From: Halomonas sp. A11-A
GTDB taxonomy: Bacteria; Pseudomonadota; Gammaproteobacteria; Pseudomonadales; Halomonadaceae
Length of the DNA: 64,000 nucleotides
Direction: 5' to 3'
Assembly: GCF_003182195.1 (NCBI RefSeq)
Contig: NZ_QGTM01000006.1
Coordinates: forward strand, 92,775 to 156,774
Position 1 is the first letter of the stretch, and every line of letters begins with the position of its first letter. The position numbers were made by a program, and so were the translations under genes. The notes below the pieces were generated by a model. That model was not told the origin of the DNA. It saw only the letters and a program-made list of their open reading frames with translations, and ran no database searches. Below, piece after piece: positions 37,565-46,968 of the stretch.

Positions 37565-38944
37565 ATGTGTAACCCATGCCACTCCCCGGATGGTCTGGCG
37601 GGCCGTGATGCTGCCATCGAAGAGGCGCTCTCCCTGCCGGCAGGCGCCGTGACTTTCGAGCCGGCCTCGCCTGAGGTCTTCTGCCGCCAGCTGCACGTGG
37701 CGGTCGAGCAGAGCCCCGTCGCCATCGCCATCACCGATCTCAACGGACGCATCCTGTATGCCAATCGCTGCTATCAGCAGATCTCCGGCTATTCCCTGAG
37801 TGACCTGCTCGGCCGCACGCCCGCCCTGGTGCAGTCTGGTGAGACTCCCGCTGAGATCTATCGCGAGCTCTGGGGCGCCATCACGAATGGCTGCGTCTGG
37901 GAGGGGGTGCTGAAGAATCGACGCGGCAATGGCGAAATCTACTGGGCGAAGCAGGTGATTACCCCGGTGCGCAACGCCGCGGGCGAGCTGGTCAACTTCG
38001 TGGCCGTTCAGGAGGATGTCACCAAGCAGCGCCGTCAGCAGAACGAGCTGCGGTTACTGGCCATGGTCTTCGAGACCGGCCAGGCGACCCTGATCACCGA
38101 TGCCGAGATGCGCATCGAGAAGGTCAACCAGGCGTTCGTGGATATCACCGGCTACCAGGCCGAGGAGGTCGTCGGCCAGACGCCCCGGCTGTTCAAGTCC
38201 GGGCGCCATGACAAGGCCTTCTACGACCGCCTCTGGGAGTCGCTCGAGACCACTGGTCACTGGCAGGGCGAGATATGGAACCGCAACCGCTTCGGCGAGG
38301 TGTATCCCCTCTGGCAGTCGATCACCGCGGTGCTCGACGACCAGGGGCAGGTGCGCAACTACGTGGCGGTGTTCCACAACATCAGCGAGCGAAAGCGCAT
38401 GGAACAGGAGCTGGAGCGCCAGGCCTCGCGTGATCACCTCACCGGCGCCTACAACCGCCGCGCCTTCGATACCGCGCTGCGTCAGGCGATGCAGGAAGCC
38501 GAGCACGATGGTCAGCCCCTGTCCCTGCTGCTGCTCGATATCGACCACTTCAAGGCCGTCAATGATCGCCATGGTCACGACGTCGGCGACCGTGTTCTCC
38601 AGAGCGTGGCCAAGCGGCTGAGCACCAGCCTGCGCAGCAGCGACCTGCTGGCGCGCTGGGGCGGTGAGGAGTTCGCTATCCTGCTCCCCGGCACACCCCT
38701 CAAGGGGGCAGCCACCTTCGCCGACCGGCTGCGGGCTCAGGTTGCCGAGCAGCGCCTGCACGGGATTTCGATCACCGTCAGCATCGGTATCAGTGCTCTC
38801 CGTCCCGGTGAAGGGCCCGAGGCGCTGCTGCGCCGCGTGGACACTGCGCTCTACCGCGCCAAGAATGCCGGACGCAACAGCGTGGTGGTGGACGCAGAAC
38901 CAGGGGGCAACGGCGAGTCAGCGCATGGGGAAGAGATGCCGTGA
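37565..38944 (+). CDS. diguanylate cyclase: PAS - PAS - GGDEF
   Basis: 459 residues from ATG 37565 (AAGGA upstream; a GTG at 37490 is also in frame). PAS1 ~45-165 (AVEQSPVAIAITDLNGRILY, SGETPAEIYRELWGAI, WEGVLKNRRGNGEIYWAKQV) and PAS2 ~175-295 (TLITDAEMRIEKVNQAFVDI) are both of the NifL/flavin-like soluble class. GGDEF ~310-445 has LLDIDHFKAVNDRHGHDVGD and ARWGGEEFAILLPG with I-site RSSD. An active cytoplasmic, feedback-inhibited cyclase is expected. The next gene's ATG overlaps its stop. Confidence 0.88.
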   Translation: MCNPCHSPDGLAGRDAAIEEALSLPAGAVTFEPASPEVFCRQLHVAVEQSPVAIAITDLNGRILYANRCYQQISGYSLSDLLGRTPALVQSGETPAEIYRELWGAITNGCVWEGVLKNRRGNGEIYWAKQVITPVRNAAGELVNFVAVQEDVTKQRRQQNELRLLAMVFETGQATLITDAEMRIEKVNQAFVDITGYQAEEVVGQTPRLFKSGRHDKAFYDRLWESLETTGHWQGEIWNRNRFGEVYPLWQSITAVLDDQGQVRNYVAVFHNISERKRMEQELERQASRDHLTGAYNRRAFDTALRQAMQEAEHDGQPLSLLLLDIDHFKAVNDRHGHDVGDRVLQSVAKRLSTSLRSSDLLARWGGEEFAILLPGTPLKGAATFADRLRAQVAEQRLHGISITVSIGISALRPGEGPEALLRRVDTALYRAKNAGRNSVVVDAEPGGNGESAHGEEMP

Positions 38945-40683
38945 TGAACTCCTTCTCTTCCATCAACCCCCTGGCGTTTCCCGCCCGCTACGCCGAATCC
39001 GGCTTTCAGCATGCCGACGAGGCGATCCTGGTGACCGATAAGCACCACTGCATCGTGGCGGCCAACCCGCGTTTCATGGAGCTGACCGGCAAGCCGCTGG
39101 ATGCGCTGATCGGCGAAACCCTCGAGGCGGCGGGGCTTGAGGGCCGCTGGCATATTGACAGGCCGCGCTTTCTGGCGGAGCTGGAAAATGGCGGCCGGGC
39201 GCGTGCCGAGGTGCACTGGCGCGATGCCCGTGGCCATGAGCGCCCCGGCCTGCTCTCCGCGCGCCGGGTGCGAGAGCCCAGCCGCGAGCCCTATCAGGTG
39301 CTGGTGCTGACGGACCTGGCCTGCCTGGCGGTGCCGGGGGGCGTGCCAAGCTCGACCCGTGAGGTCTACTTCGACAGCCTGACCGGGCTGCCCAATCAGC
39401 AACTGGTCACACAGCTGATCGAGGAGTCGATCCGGCATGCCCGGCACTCGGATGGACAGCTGGCCGTGTGCGCCCTGGATATCGACCACTTCAAGCACCA
39501 CAACGACCAGCTAGGCCGCCAGCTCGGTGACCTGCTGCTGGCCACCTTTGCCAAGCGCATCACCCACCTGATGGGCGGCGACGACGTGGTCGCCCGGGTG
39601 GGGGGTGACGAGTTCGTGCTGCTGCTCCACGGCGTCTCGGGCGATGCCCTCTATCAGCAGCTGCTGGAGGCCATCGAGAAGCCCCTGGTGCTGCAGGGCC
39701 ACAGCGTGCGCCTGACCGCCAGCCTCGGGGTCACCTGCTTTCCCGACGACAGCGTCGAGGGCGACGTGCTGCTGCGCCATGCCACCCAGGCCATGTATCG
39801 GGCCAAGCAGCGTGGACGCAACACCTTCCACCGCTTCGACCCCAATCAGGACCGCGAGCTGCAGGTGCGCCAGGAGCGGCGCACCCGGCTGGCAGAAGGG
39901 CTCGAGCTGGGCGAGCTGCGTCTCCACTACCAGCCCCAGGTCGACCTGTTCGATGGCAGCGTGGTGGGCGTCGAGGCCCTGGTTCGCTGGCAGCACCCCG
40001 AGGACGGGCTGCTGGCGCCGGGCGCCTTCCTCTCGGTGGTCACTGGCTCCCACCTGGAACAGGAGCTCGGCGAATGGGTGCTCGAGGCCGCCCTTAAGCA
40101 AATCACCGAGTGGCAGGGCATTGGCATCGACCTGCCCGTGCACGTCAACATCAGCCCCCCACATCTTCTGAGCGACACCTTCGTGGCCGGCCTCGAAGCG
40201 CTGCTGGCGCGCTACCCCAATGTATCGCCAAGCCGGCTCAAGCTGGAGATCCTCGAGAGCACCGCCATCCATGACGTCCAGCAGGCGCTGGCCACCATGC
40301 GCCGCTGCCAGGCCATGGGCATCGACTTCGCCATCGACGACTTCGGCACCGGCTTCTCCTCGCTGACCCACCTGCGCCAGCTCCCGGTGGACCTGATCAA
40401 GATCGACCAGAGCTTCGTGCGCGACATGCTCAGCGACCCCGACGACCTCGCCATCGTCGAGAGCGTCATCTTCATGGCCAATCGCTTCAAGCGCCCCATG
40501 CTGGCCGAGGGGGTAGAGACCCTCGCTCATGCTCGCGCCCTGGTGAAGCTGGGGTGTTGCCTCGCCCAGGGCTATGGGATCGCCCGCCCCATGCCCGCCG
40601 ATGCCCTGCCGGACTGGCTGGCGGAGTGGCCGCATCGACACGAGTGGCGGGTGCTCTCGATGCAGATGAGCGCATCAGGTTGA
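38944..40683 (+). CDS. PAS - GGDEF - EAL c-di-GMP enzyme
   Basis: 579 residues. A PAS domain at ~20-130 is followed by GGDEF (~145-300: ALDIDHFKHHNDQLGRQLGD, ARVGGDEFVLLLHG) without an RxxD I-site (MGGDD). EAL (~320-565) keeps its catalytic residues: VEALVRWQHPEDG, HVNISPPHL, LEILESTAI, DFAIDDFGTGFSSLTHLRQL, KIDQSFVRDM, MLAEGVET. Phosphodiesterase activity is expected, with GGDEF either active or GTP-sensing. It is translationally coupled to the PAS-PAS-GGDEF gene (ATGA-type overlap). Confidence 0.9.
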   Translation: MNSFSSINPLAFPARYAESGFQHADEAILVTDKHHCIVAANPRFMELTGKPLDALIGETLEAAGLEGRWHIDRPRFLAELENGGRARAEVHWRDARGHERPGLLSARRVREPSREPYQVLVLTDLACLAVPGGVPSSTREVYFDSLTGLPNQQLVTQLIEESIRHARHSDGQLAVCALDIDHFKHHNDQLGRQLGDLLLATFAKRITHLMGGDDVVARVGGDEFVLLLHGVSGDALYQQLLEAIEKPLVLQGHSVRLTASLGVTCFPDDSVEGDVLLRHATQAMYRAKQRGRNTFHRFDPNQDRELQVRQERRTRLAEGLELGELRLHYQPQVDLFDGSVVGVEALVRWQHPEDGLLAPGAFLSVVTGSHLEQELGEWVLEAALKQITEWQGIGIDLPVHVNISPPHLLSDTFVAGLEALLARYPNVSPSRLKLEILESTAIHDVQQALATMRRCQAMGIDFAIDDFGTGFSSLTHLRQLPVDLIKIDQSFVRDMLSDPDDLAIVESVIFMANRFKRPMLAEGVETLAHARALVKLGCCLAQGYGIARPMPADALPDWLAEWPHRHEWRVLSMQMSASG

Positions 40684-40689
40684 TCCGGC

Positions 40690-40716
40690 TCAAGATGTTT
40701 GTGGGTCGGCCGAGAT
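40690..40716 (+). promoter_or_regulatory. sigma28-type promoter of the CBS-PAS-GGDEF-EAL gene
   Basis: TCAA, 15 bases (GATGTTTGTGGGTCG), GCCGAGAT, 50 bases before the ATG. Three mismatches to TAAA-N15-GCCGATAA, with correct spacing. Confidence 0.55.
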
Positions 40717-40766
40717 ACACTGATCCGTTTACTTGATCAATATCGCCCCTTGACCCACGGAAGCCC

Positions 40767-43292
40767 ATGAGCCAGGAACTGCCCATCGAGCGCATCATGC
40801 AGCGTGCGCTTCTCACCTGTGACCCCGACACGCCGCTCAGTGAGGCCGCTGCCCGCATGGCCGAACGGCGCTGCAGCTCTATCGTGGTGATGGAGGGCGG
40901 CAAGCCGGTGGGTATCTGGACCGAGCGCGATGCCTTGGCCGTTGATTTTGCCGACCTCTCCGCCATGCGGCGCCCCATTGCCGAGGTCATGAGCATGCCG
41001 GTGAATGGGGTGCACCGCGCGACGCCGGTAGGCGAGGCGCTGATCGCCATGGACAGCGCGGGCCGTCGTCATCTGCTGGTGGTGGGCGACAGCGGCGAGC
41101 CCCTCGGCATGGTGACGCAGACCGATCTCGCCGTGAATCAGGGCATCGAGCCCTACCTGCGCCTGCGCGAGGTCAGCAGCGTGCTTAGCCACCGCCCGCT
41201 GGTGCTGTCGGGCCACCTGCTGCTTGCCGAGGCTGCCGCGGCCATGCGTGAGCATTGCGATGCTGCCGTGGTAGAGGCGAACGCCGCAGGCGAACTAGGC
41301 ATCATCACCGAGCGCGACATGGTGCGCTTCATCGCCCGCTACCCGGGCAACACCCCGGTGGTCGCGCTGGCCAGTCGCCCGCTGGTCACCGTGGGACACG
41401 AAGACACCCTGATCCACGCCCGCGACCGCCTGATCGACCTGCGGCTGCGTCACCTGGCGGTGGTCGACGGCCACGGCCAGGTCGTCGGCCTGCTGGGGTT
41501 CCGCGACATGCTGGCCGGCGCCGAGCGGCTCTACGTGGAGGACCTGCGCCGCGCCCTGGAGCAGCGCGACCAGGCCTTGGCGCTCTCTCGCCAGAACCTG
41601 CAGATGGCCGAGCGGGTGATCGATGCCTCCCTGGAGGGGATCATCATCACCAACCCCAACGGCGTCATCGAGTACGTCAACCCGGCCTTCTGTCAGGTCA
41701 CCGGCTATAGCGTAGAGGAAGCGGTCGGGCGCACGCCGGCGCTGCTCTCCTCCGGGCGTCACGATGCCAGCTTCTACCGGCAGATGTGGCAGGAGCTCGA
41801 CGCCCACGGCTACTGGCGGGGGGAGATCTGGAACCGGCGCAAGGGCGGGGCGCTCTACCTGGAGCGGCTGACCATCACCGCCGTCACCGATGACGGCGGC
41901 GAGGTGACCCACTATGCCGCGCTCTTCACCGACATCACCCTGATCCGCGAGAACGAGGAGCGGGTGCGCCGGCTGGCCTACTACGACCCCCTGACACGCC
42001 TGCCCAACCGCCGCCTGCTGGAGGACCGCCTGGAGCTGGCCATTCGCCACGCCCATCGCCAGGGGCAGGGGCTGGCGGTGATCTTCATCGACCTGGACCA
42101 TTTCAAGCAGGTCAACGATACCTTGGGCCACGCCGTGGGCGACGAGCTGCTGCTACAGGTGGCCCAGCGTCTGCAGGCGCGGCTGCGCGAGGACGACACC
42201 CTGGCCCGCCTCGGCGGCGATGAGTTTCTCGCCCTGCTGCCGGAGCTGAACAGCCTGGAAGAGGTGACGCTTGTGGCCCGCCGGCTGATCGACGCCGTGG
42301 CCCAGCCTTTCGAGGTCCTTGGCAACACCTTTCGCATCGGCTGCAGCCTCGGCATCAGCCTCTATCCGGAGGATGGCACCACCGCGGATGCCCTGGTGCG
42401 CAGCGCCGACACCGCCATGTACCGTGCCAAGCGCGAGGGGCGCAACACCTACCGGCTGTTCCGCGCCGAGATGAACGACCACGATAGCCGCCTGCTGGCG
42501 CTGGAGAGCGCCCTGCGCGACACCGTGGAGAGCGGCGAGGGGTTAGCCGTTCACTACCAGCCACTGGTGAGCCGTGATTCCGGCGAGGTGGAGGGTGCCG
42601 AGGCCCTGGTGCGCTGGGCGCATCCCGAGTTCGGCGATGTCTCGCCAGGGGTTCTGATCCCCATCGCGGAGCGTTCCGGGCTGATCATTCCGCTCGGGCG
42701 CTGGGTCATGGAGGAGGTGGCCGGGCAGCTCAGGGAATGGCGCCAGGCAGGGCTCAACCCGCCCCGGGTCGCCATCAACCTCTCTTCCAGCCAGTTCTGG
42801 CAGCGCAGCCTGGTCGAAGAGATCCGCCAGCTCTTCGAGCGCTTCGAGCTGCCGCCGGGGCAGATCGGCTTCGAGCTCACCGAAAGCGTGCTGCTCGACC
42901 GCCAGCAGGAGGCTGTGGCCGTGCTGAGTGACCTGCGAGAGCTGGGCTGCCGTATCGCCATCGACGACTTCGGCACCGGCTACTCGTCGCTCAGCTACCT
43001 GCAGGACCTGCCGCTGACCACCCTCAAGGTGGATCGGAGCTTCGTGCAGCGCCTAGCCGTCGACGACGCGAGTGAGCGCCGCGGCAGCGCCGCCATTGTC
43101 GCGGCCGTTACCGGCCTGGCTCAGGAGCTGGGGCTGCGGGTGGTGGCCGAAGGGGTGGAGACCGAAGCGCAGCTCGAAGCGCTCGCCCGCTACCCGGTCA
43201 CCCTGATCCAGGGCTACCTGACCGGCAGGCCGGTAGACGCCGAGACCTTCCAGCGGCGCTATCTCGGATCTGTAGACGCCTGTCGCGATTAA
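40767..43292 (+). CDS. CBS(x4) - PAS - GGDEF - EAL c-di-GMP enzyme
   Basis: 841 residues, soluble. Two CBS pairs lie at ~1-255 (ERIMQRALLTCDPDTPLSEA, GGKPVGIWTERDALA, SRPLVTVGHEDTLIHARDRL, VVGLLGFRDM), followed by PAS ~285-400, GGDEF ~410-565 (FIDLDHFKQVNDTLGHAVGD, ARLGGDEFLALL, I-site REDD) and EAL ~585-835 (GAEALVRWAHPE, INLSSSQFW, FELTESVLL, AIDDFGTGYSSLSYLQDLPL, VVAEGVETEAQLE). CBS pairs usually bind adenine nucleotides, so this looks like an energy-sensing c-di-GMP switch. Both active sites look intact. Confidence 0.92.
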   Translation: MSQELPIERIMQRALLTCDPDTPLSEAAARMAERRCSSIVVMEGGKPVGIWTERDALAVDFADLSAMRRPIAEVMSMPVNGVHRATPVGEALIAMDSAGRRHLLVVGDSGEPLGMVTQTDLAVNQGIEPYLRLREVSSVLSHRPLVLSGHLLLAEAAAAMREHCDAAVVEANAAGELGIITERDMVRFIARYPGNTPVVALASRPLVTVGHEDTLIHARDRLIDLRLRHLAVVDGHGQVVGLLGFRDMLAGAERLYVEDLRRALEQRDQALALSRQNLQMAERVIDASLEGIIITNPNGVIEYVNPAFCQVTGYSVEEAVGRTPALLSSGRHDASFYRQMWQELDAHGYWRGEIWNRRKGGALYLERLTITAVTDDGGEVTHYAALFTDITLIRENEERVRRLAYYDPLTRLPNRRLLEDRLELAIRHAHRQGQGLAVIFIDLDHFKQVNDTLGHAVGDELLLQVAQRLQARLREDDTLARLGGDEFLALLPELNSLEEVTLVARRLIDAVAQPFEVLGNTFRIGCSLGISLYPEDGTTADALVRSADTAMYRAKREGRNTYRLFRAEMNDHDSRLLALESALRDTVESGEGLAVHYQPLVSRDSGEVEGAEALVRWAHPEFGDVSPGVLIPIAERSGLIIPLGRWVMEEVAGQLREWRQAGLNPPRVAINLSSSQFWQRSLVEEIRQLFERFELPPGQIGFELTESVLLDRQQEAVAVLSDLRELGCRIAIDDFGTGYSSLSYLQDLPLTTLKVDRSFVQRLAVDDASERRGSAAIVAAVTGLAQELGLRVVAEGVETEAQLEALARYPVTLIQGYLTGRPVDAETFQRRYLGSVDACRD

Positions 43293-43316
43293 AGTTATTG
43301 GCCTTGCGACCGATAA
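43290..43316 (+). promoter_or_regulatory. sigma28-type promoter of the disrupted chemoreceptor
   Basis: TAAA, 15 bases (GTTATTGGCCTTGCG), ACCGATAA, 61 bases before the ATG at 43377. The first A overlaps the stop codon of the preceding gene. One mismatch to consensus. Confidence 0.82.
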
Positions 43317-43543
43317 GACTCTTTCATGAACCGATGCGGTGGCGTGCCGCAGTCAAGCCCGTGAAGGAGTCCCCCCATGCGTCATCTTTCGATTCGTGCC
43401 AGCCTGCTGATGGCCTTCGGTGCCATGCTGGCGCTGATTCTCGGCATCAGCGTGCTCAGCTTTCAGGCACAGGGAGTCAGCAAAATCCGCGTGAACCCTC
43501 GCCCACTCGGGCGGGGAGGTAAGCGGTGGCCGCGCAAGCGGCC

Positions 43544-43957
43544 CTATTCTGGCGTCTTCTGCCCCTGAACATAGGCTTTAAGCATTTCGATAGTGGCGCC
43601 GCCTGCACTACAGGCAAAATACGACCGGGACCACAGCGCAGCGCTATTGCTCAAGCGTGGAATATGGGTGTTCAAGAAACGCACCCGACGGGATGAGGTG
43701 GATTTCAAGTTGTTCACCAGTACGCTGATTGACAGCTTCGGCGGATATTCCACCAGTAGGTGGACGTGATCCTCTTCCCCATCGAACTCAAGAACGTGGC
43801 AATCGAGCTTTTCGCAGGCCGACTCAAACGCCTCACGCAACTGCCCGATCATGTAACCGTCGAACACCTTGCGCCGATATTTCGTCGTAAAGACGAGATG
43901 GACAACCAGCCGCGTGACGCTGTGCCTGCCACGCCGGTAGTTTCCCTGCACACTCAC
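43544..43957 (-). CDS. tnpA: IS200/IS605 Y1 transposase TnpA
   Basis: 137 residues, full length. The HUH motif is DHVHLL (His64, His66) and the nucleophile Tyr is in MLKAYVQGQ (Tyr129). The N-terminal LVVHLVFTTKYRRKVFDG block is typical. It is a single-strand 'peel and paste' transposase recognising the end hairpins. No frameshift is seen, so it is probably active. It is divergent from tnpB with a 56-base gap. Confidence 0.95.
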   Translation of the reverse strand: MSVQGNYRRGRHSVTRLVVHLVFTTKYRRKVFDGYMIGQLREAFESACEKLDCHVLEFDGEEDHVHLLVEYPPKLSISVLVNNLKSTSSRRVRFLNTHIPRLSNSAALWSRSYFACSAGGATIEMLKAYVQGQKTPE

Positions 43958-44013
43958 TTGCTTTTCTCCGTTTGAGACCTTAATTTATAGGCATTGTAGC
44001 AGGGAGCACTGAC

Positions 44014-45189
44014 ATGCTGAAGGCCATCAAGATACGCATCTATCCCACGACCGAACAGGCGGATTTCCTGAACCGCCAGTTCGGCGCGGTGCGTTTCTGC
44101 TACAATACCGGCCTTCGCGTCATGTCCCATCGCTACCGGCGTCACGGCCAGTCGTTGAGCGCCAAGCACGACCTCAAGAAGCTACTTCCTGTCGCCAAGA
44201 AGTCCCGCAAGTATGGGTGGCTGAAGGAGGCAGACTCCATGGCCCTCCAGCAGGCGTGCCTGAACCTCGATCATGCCTTCCAGCGCTTCTTCGATCCCAA
44301 GCAGAAGGGCGGCTACCCGCGCTTCAAGAGCAAGCGGGGCAAGCAGTCCAGCTATCACTGCGTCGGCGTCAGGGCCGGCGACAACTGGATCAAGGTGCCC
44401 AAGCTCGGGCCGATCAGGGCCAGGGTGCATCGGAAGGTCGAGGGCCGACTGAAAAGCATCACCCTGACCCGCACCGTCACCGGCAAGCACTATGCCTCCT
44501 TGCTGTTTGAAACAGAGCAGGCCGCCCCGGCACCGCTGAAGGACATTGACGCCGCCAAGGTCGTGGGCCTGGATATGGGGCTGTCGCACCTCGCTATCGA
44601 CTCCGCCGGCCGTAAGTTCGCCAATCCGAGATTCCTCAAGCAGGCGCAGAAGAATCTCAAGCGCAAGCAGCAGGCGCTGTCCCGCACGAAGAAGGGCAGC
44701 GCCAACCGGAGCAAGGCCCGATTGCTCGTCGCCAAGGCTCACGAGCGGGTGGCCAACGCCCGCAACGACCTCCAGCACAAACTGTCTCGGCAGATCGTTG
44801 ACGACAACCAAGCGGTGATCGTCGAGACGCTGAAGGTCAAAAACATGATGAAAAATGACAAGCTCGCCAAGCACATCGGCGACGCATCATGGCACGCCTT
44901 GATCGCCAAACTGGAATACAAGGCCAAGGAGCAGGGCAAGCATCTGGTCAAGATCGACCAGTGGTTCGCAAGCTCCAAGACTTGCCATGCCTGCCAGCAC
45001 AAGAGGGGCGCCATGCCGTTGAACGTCCGGTCGTGGGAGTGCCCGGCCTGCCACACACAGCATGACCGGGACATCAATGCGGCGCGGAACATCAAGCAGC
45101 AAGGCATCATCCAGTTGAAGGCGGAAGGGCTGTCCGTCTCTGCCCATGGAGGCTTGCGTAAGTCCGGCACATCGCCGGCGGCTGCCTGA
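44014..45189 (+). CDS. tnpB: RNA-guided nuclease TnpB
   Basis: 391 residues, full length. The N-terminal WED/REC region starts MLKAIKIRIYPTTEQADFLN. The RuvC triad is intact: Asp187 (VGLDMGLSHLAID), Glu271 (VIVETLKVKNMM), Asp353 (HDRDINAARNI). A zinc ribbon lies between the last two (CHAC...CPAC). TnpB proteins use an RNA from the element's right end to cut the excision site, favouring retention of the element. The guide would be read from the flanking chemoreceptor sequence (from 45230). All catalytic residues are present. Confidence 0.95.
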   Translation: MLKAIKIRIYPTTEQADFLNRQFGAVRFCYNTGLRVMSHRYRRHGQSLSAKHDLKKLLPVAKKSRKYGWLKEADSMALQQACLNLDHAFQRFFDPKQKGGYPRFKSKRGKQSSYHCVGVRAGDNWIKVPKLGPIRARVHRKVEGRLKSITLTRTVTGKHYASLLFETEQAAPAPLKDIDAAKVVGLDMGLSHLAIDSAGRKFANPRFLKQAQKNLKRKQQALSRTKKGSANRSKARLLVAKAHERVANARNDLQHKLSRQIVDDNQAVIVETLKVKNMMKNDKLAKHIGDASWHALIAKLEYKAKEQGKHLVKIDQWFASSKTCHACQHKRGAMPLNVRSWECPACHTQHDRDINAARNIKQQGIIQLKAEGLSVSAHGGLRKSGTSPAAA

Positions 45190-45249
45190 GAAGTGGGAAG
45201 CCTCGCCCGTTAGGGCGGGGAGCAGTCACCAGAGCGGCCCTGAATGACC
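45100..45249 (+). ncRNA. predicted reRNA (omegaRNA) of the TnpB element; bounds approximate
   Basis: In this family the guide RNA scaffold covers the 3' end of tnpB and the right-end hairpin; the guide follows immediately outside the element. Here the right end stops at 45229, so the predicted guide begins CAGAGCGGCCCTGAATGACC, which is chemoreceptor sequence. This is inferred from element architecture; no transcript evidence is available. Confidence 0.5.
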
Positions 45250-46872
45250 TGGTGCGCGTCAACCTGGCCCAGGCCAATCATGCCAACCGGGCCGACGTGA
45301 ACGTCGCCGAGATGCGGGCCCACATCGTGCGCTTTGGTGAGTTTGCTCGCCAGGGGCAGGATGCCGCGGCGGCACGGGAGATCGCCCTGGCAGGGGAGGC
45401 CATGGAGCGTGCTGAGGCTCGCATGGAGGCCTTTCGCGGCATTACACTCGGCCCCTCCCCCGAGCGCGCCCGGCTGGTGGATGAGGTCAACGCCGCCTAT
45501 GCCGAACTGGTGAGCCCCGGCTTCAAGGCCGCGATCCTCGGCGGTGAGCTGGACGGCATCTTCGCCTATCGTCAGCAGGTCACCGAGGCAGGGGGGCGCT
45601 TCGCCGAGGTGATGCGCGAATTCATGAATTTCTCCGAGGCCCGTGCCGATATGCGCTATGCGGGTGCGGCAGCAGCCGGCGAACGCATGCAGTGGATTTC
45701 CATCGCCCTGTTGGTGCTCGCCCTGTTGGTGGCCGCCCTGGTGATGCTGATGATCAACCGTCAGGTAGTGGCCCCGCTGCGCGAGACCGTCTCCCACTGC
45801 GAACGCATCGCTGGCGGGGATCTGACCGGCACGATTCGCCGCGGCAGCCGCAACGAGATCGGCCAGCTCTTCTCCGCCCTGGGCGATATGCAGGCGCGGC
45901 TGCGCGGTATCGTCACCACCCTGCACGCCAGCAGCGACAGCGTGGCCACCGGGGCGACCCAGATCGCCGAGGGTAGCCAGGACCTGGCCTCGCGGACCGA
46001 GGAGCAGGCTTCCGCCCTGCAGGAGACCGCCTCCAGCATGGAGCAGATCGCCTCGACCGTGCGCCAGAATACCGACACGGCCTCTCAGGCTAACGAGATC
46101 TCCCGCACCGCCGCCGAGCGCGCCGAGGTGGGCATCAAGGAGGTCGAAGCCAGCGTCGAGCTGATGCAGGGCATGGAGGAGAGTTCGCGCCAGATCGCCG
46201 AGATCATCGGGGTGATCGACGGTATCGCCTTCCAGACCAATATCCTGGCGCTCAACGCCTCGGTGGAGGCGGCCCGGGCCGGCGAGCACGGCAAGGGCTT
46301 TGCGGTGGTGGCAAGCGAGGTGCGTATCCTGGCCAGCCGCACGGCGGACTCCTCCCGTCAGATTCGCACCATGATCGAGGAGGTGACCCAGCGCATCAGC
46401 GAGGGCTCTCAGCAGGCGGGCCGCAGCGGTGAGAAGATCCGCGGCGTGGTGGAGTCGGTGCGCCAGGTGGCGGCGATGATCGACGAGCTGGCGCTCGCCG
46501 CCCAGGAGCAGCAGTCCGGCGTCGAGCAGGTGGGCACTGCCGTCTCCCAGATGGATGCCGTGACCCAGCAGAACGCCTCACTGGTGGAGCAGACGTCCAC
46601 CGCTTCGGCCAACCTCAAGGACGAAGCTCAGCGCCTGGCCCAGGTGGTCGGCACCTTCAAGTTCGAGGCAGGCCAGGAGGGCGTATCCCCGGCGGCGCCC
46701 TTTGCCCCGGCAGCCGCTGCGGCGGCACCGGCGGCACCCGTGACTAATCGCCCCTCGCTCCAGGCCCCCGCCTCCGGTTCCAGGGCCCCAGCGCAGCGCC
46801 AGGCGCAGGCCGAGCCGGAGTGGGAGGAGTTTTAAGAGTTGAAGGCGGGGCGTGGGCAGCGGAGGCTGAGCC

Positions 46873-46899
46873 TTAAGCTGCTAGAGACGTTGCCGATAT
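46873..46899 (+). promoter_or_regulatory. possible sigma28-type promoter of the caspase-like gene
   Basis: TTAA, 15 bases (GCTGCTAGAGACGTT), GCCGATAT, 69 bases before the ATG at 46969. Two mismatches to TAAA-N15-GCCGATAA; the spacing is exact. Confidence 0.4.
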
Positions 46900-46968
46900 G
46901 ACACTAATCGGTGGTGTTGCCACCTCGTCCTGCCGTTAAAGGCGATGGCCAAACAGTAAGGAAATTGC

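Larger units (their letters stand above)
43496..45229. mobile_element. IS200/IS605-family element, complete (tnpA + tnpB)
   Basis: 1734 bp with divergent tnpA (minus) and tnpB (plus). Both ends carry the family's subterminal hairpins: left CTCGCCC-ACTC-GGGCGGG, right CTCGCCC-GTTA-GGGCGGG. The right end terminates GAGCAGTCAC. There are no inverted terminal repeats or target duplication, as expected for Y1 transposition. The left flank is GTGAA. The boundaries come from frame restoration of the host gene and from comparison with the short derivative at 52386. The shared C at both junctions leaves a one-base ambiguity. Confidence 0.92.
43377..46835 (+). pseudogene. chemoreceptor (MCP) gene interrupted by an IS200/IS605 element
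   Basis: The 5' part (43377-43495) encodes an N-terminal TM (MRHLSIRASLLMAFGAMLAL) and the start of a four-helix-bundle sensor. The 3' part (45230-46835) encodes the rest: ALNDLVRVNLAQANHANRAD, a second TM (WISIALLVLALLVAALVMLM), HAMP, and a signalling domain with [20 protein letters not shown] and GKGFAVVASEVRILASRTAD. Deleting 43496-45229 joins the halves in frame (SKIRVN-RAALNDLVRVN). With the element present no full receptor can be made; the 3' frame could still give an N-truncated product from the GTG at 45252. Confidence 0.93.
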
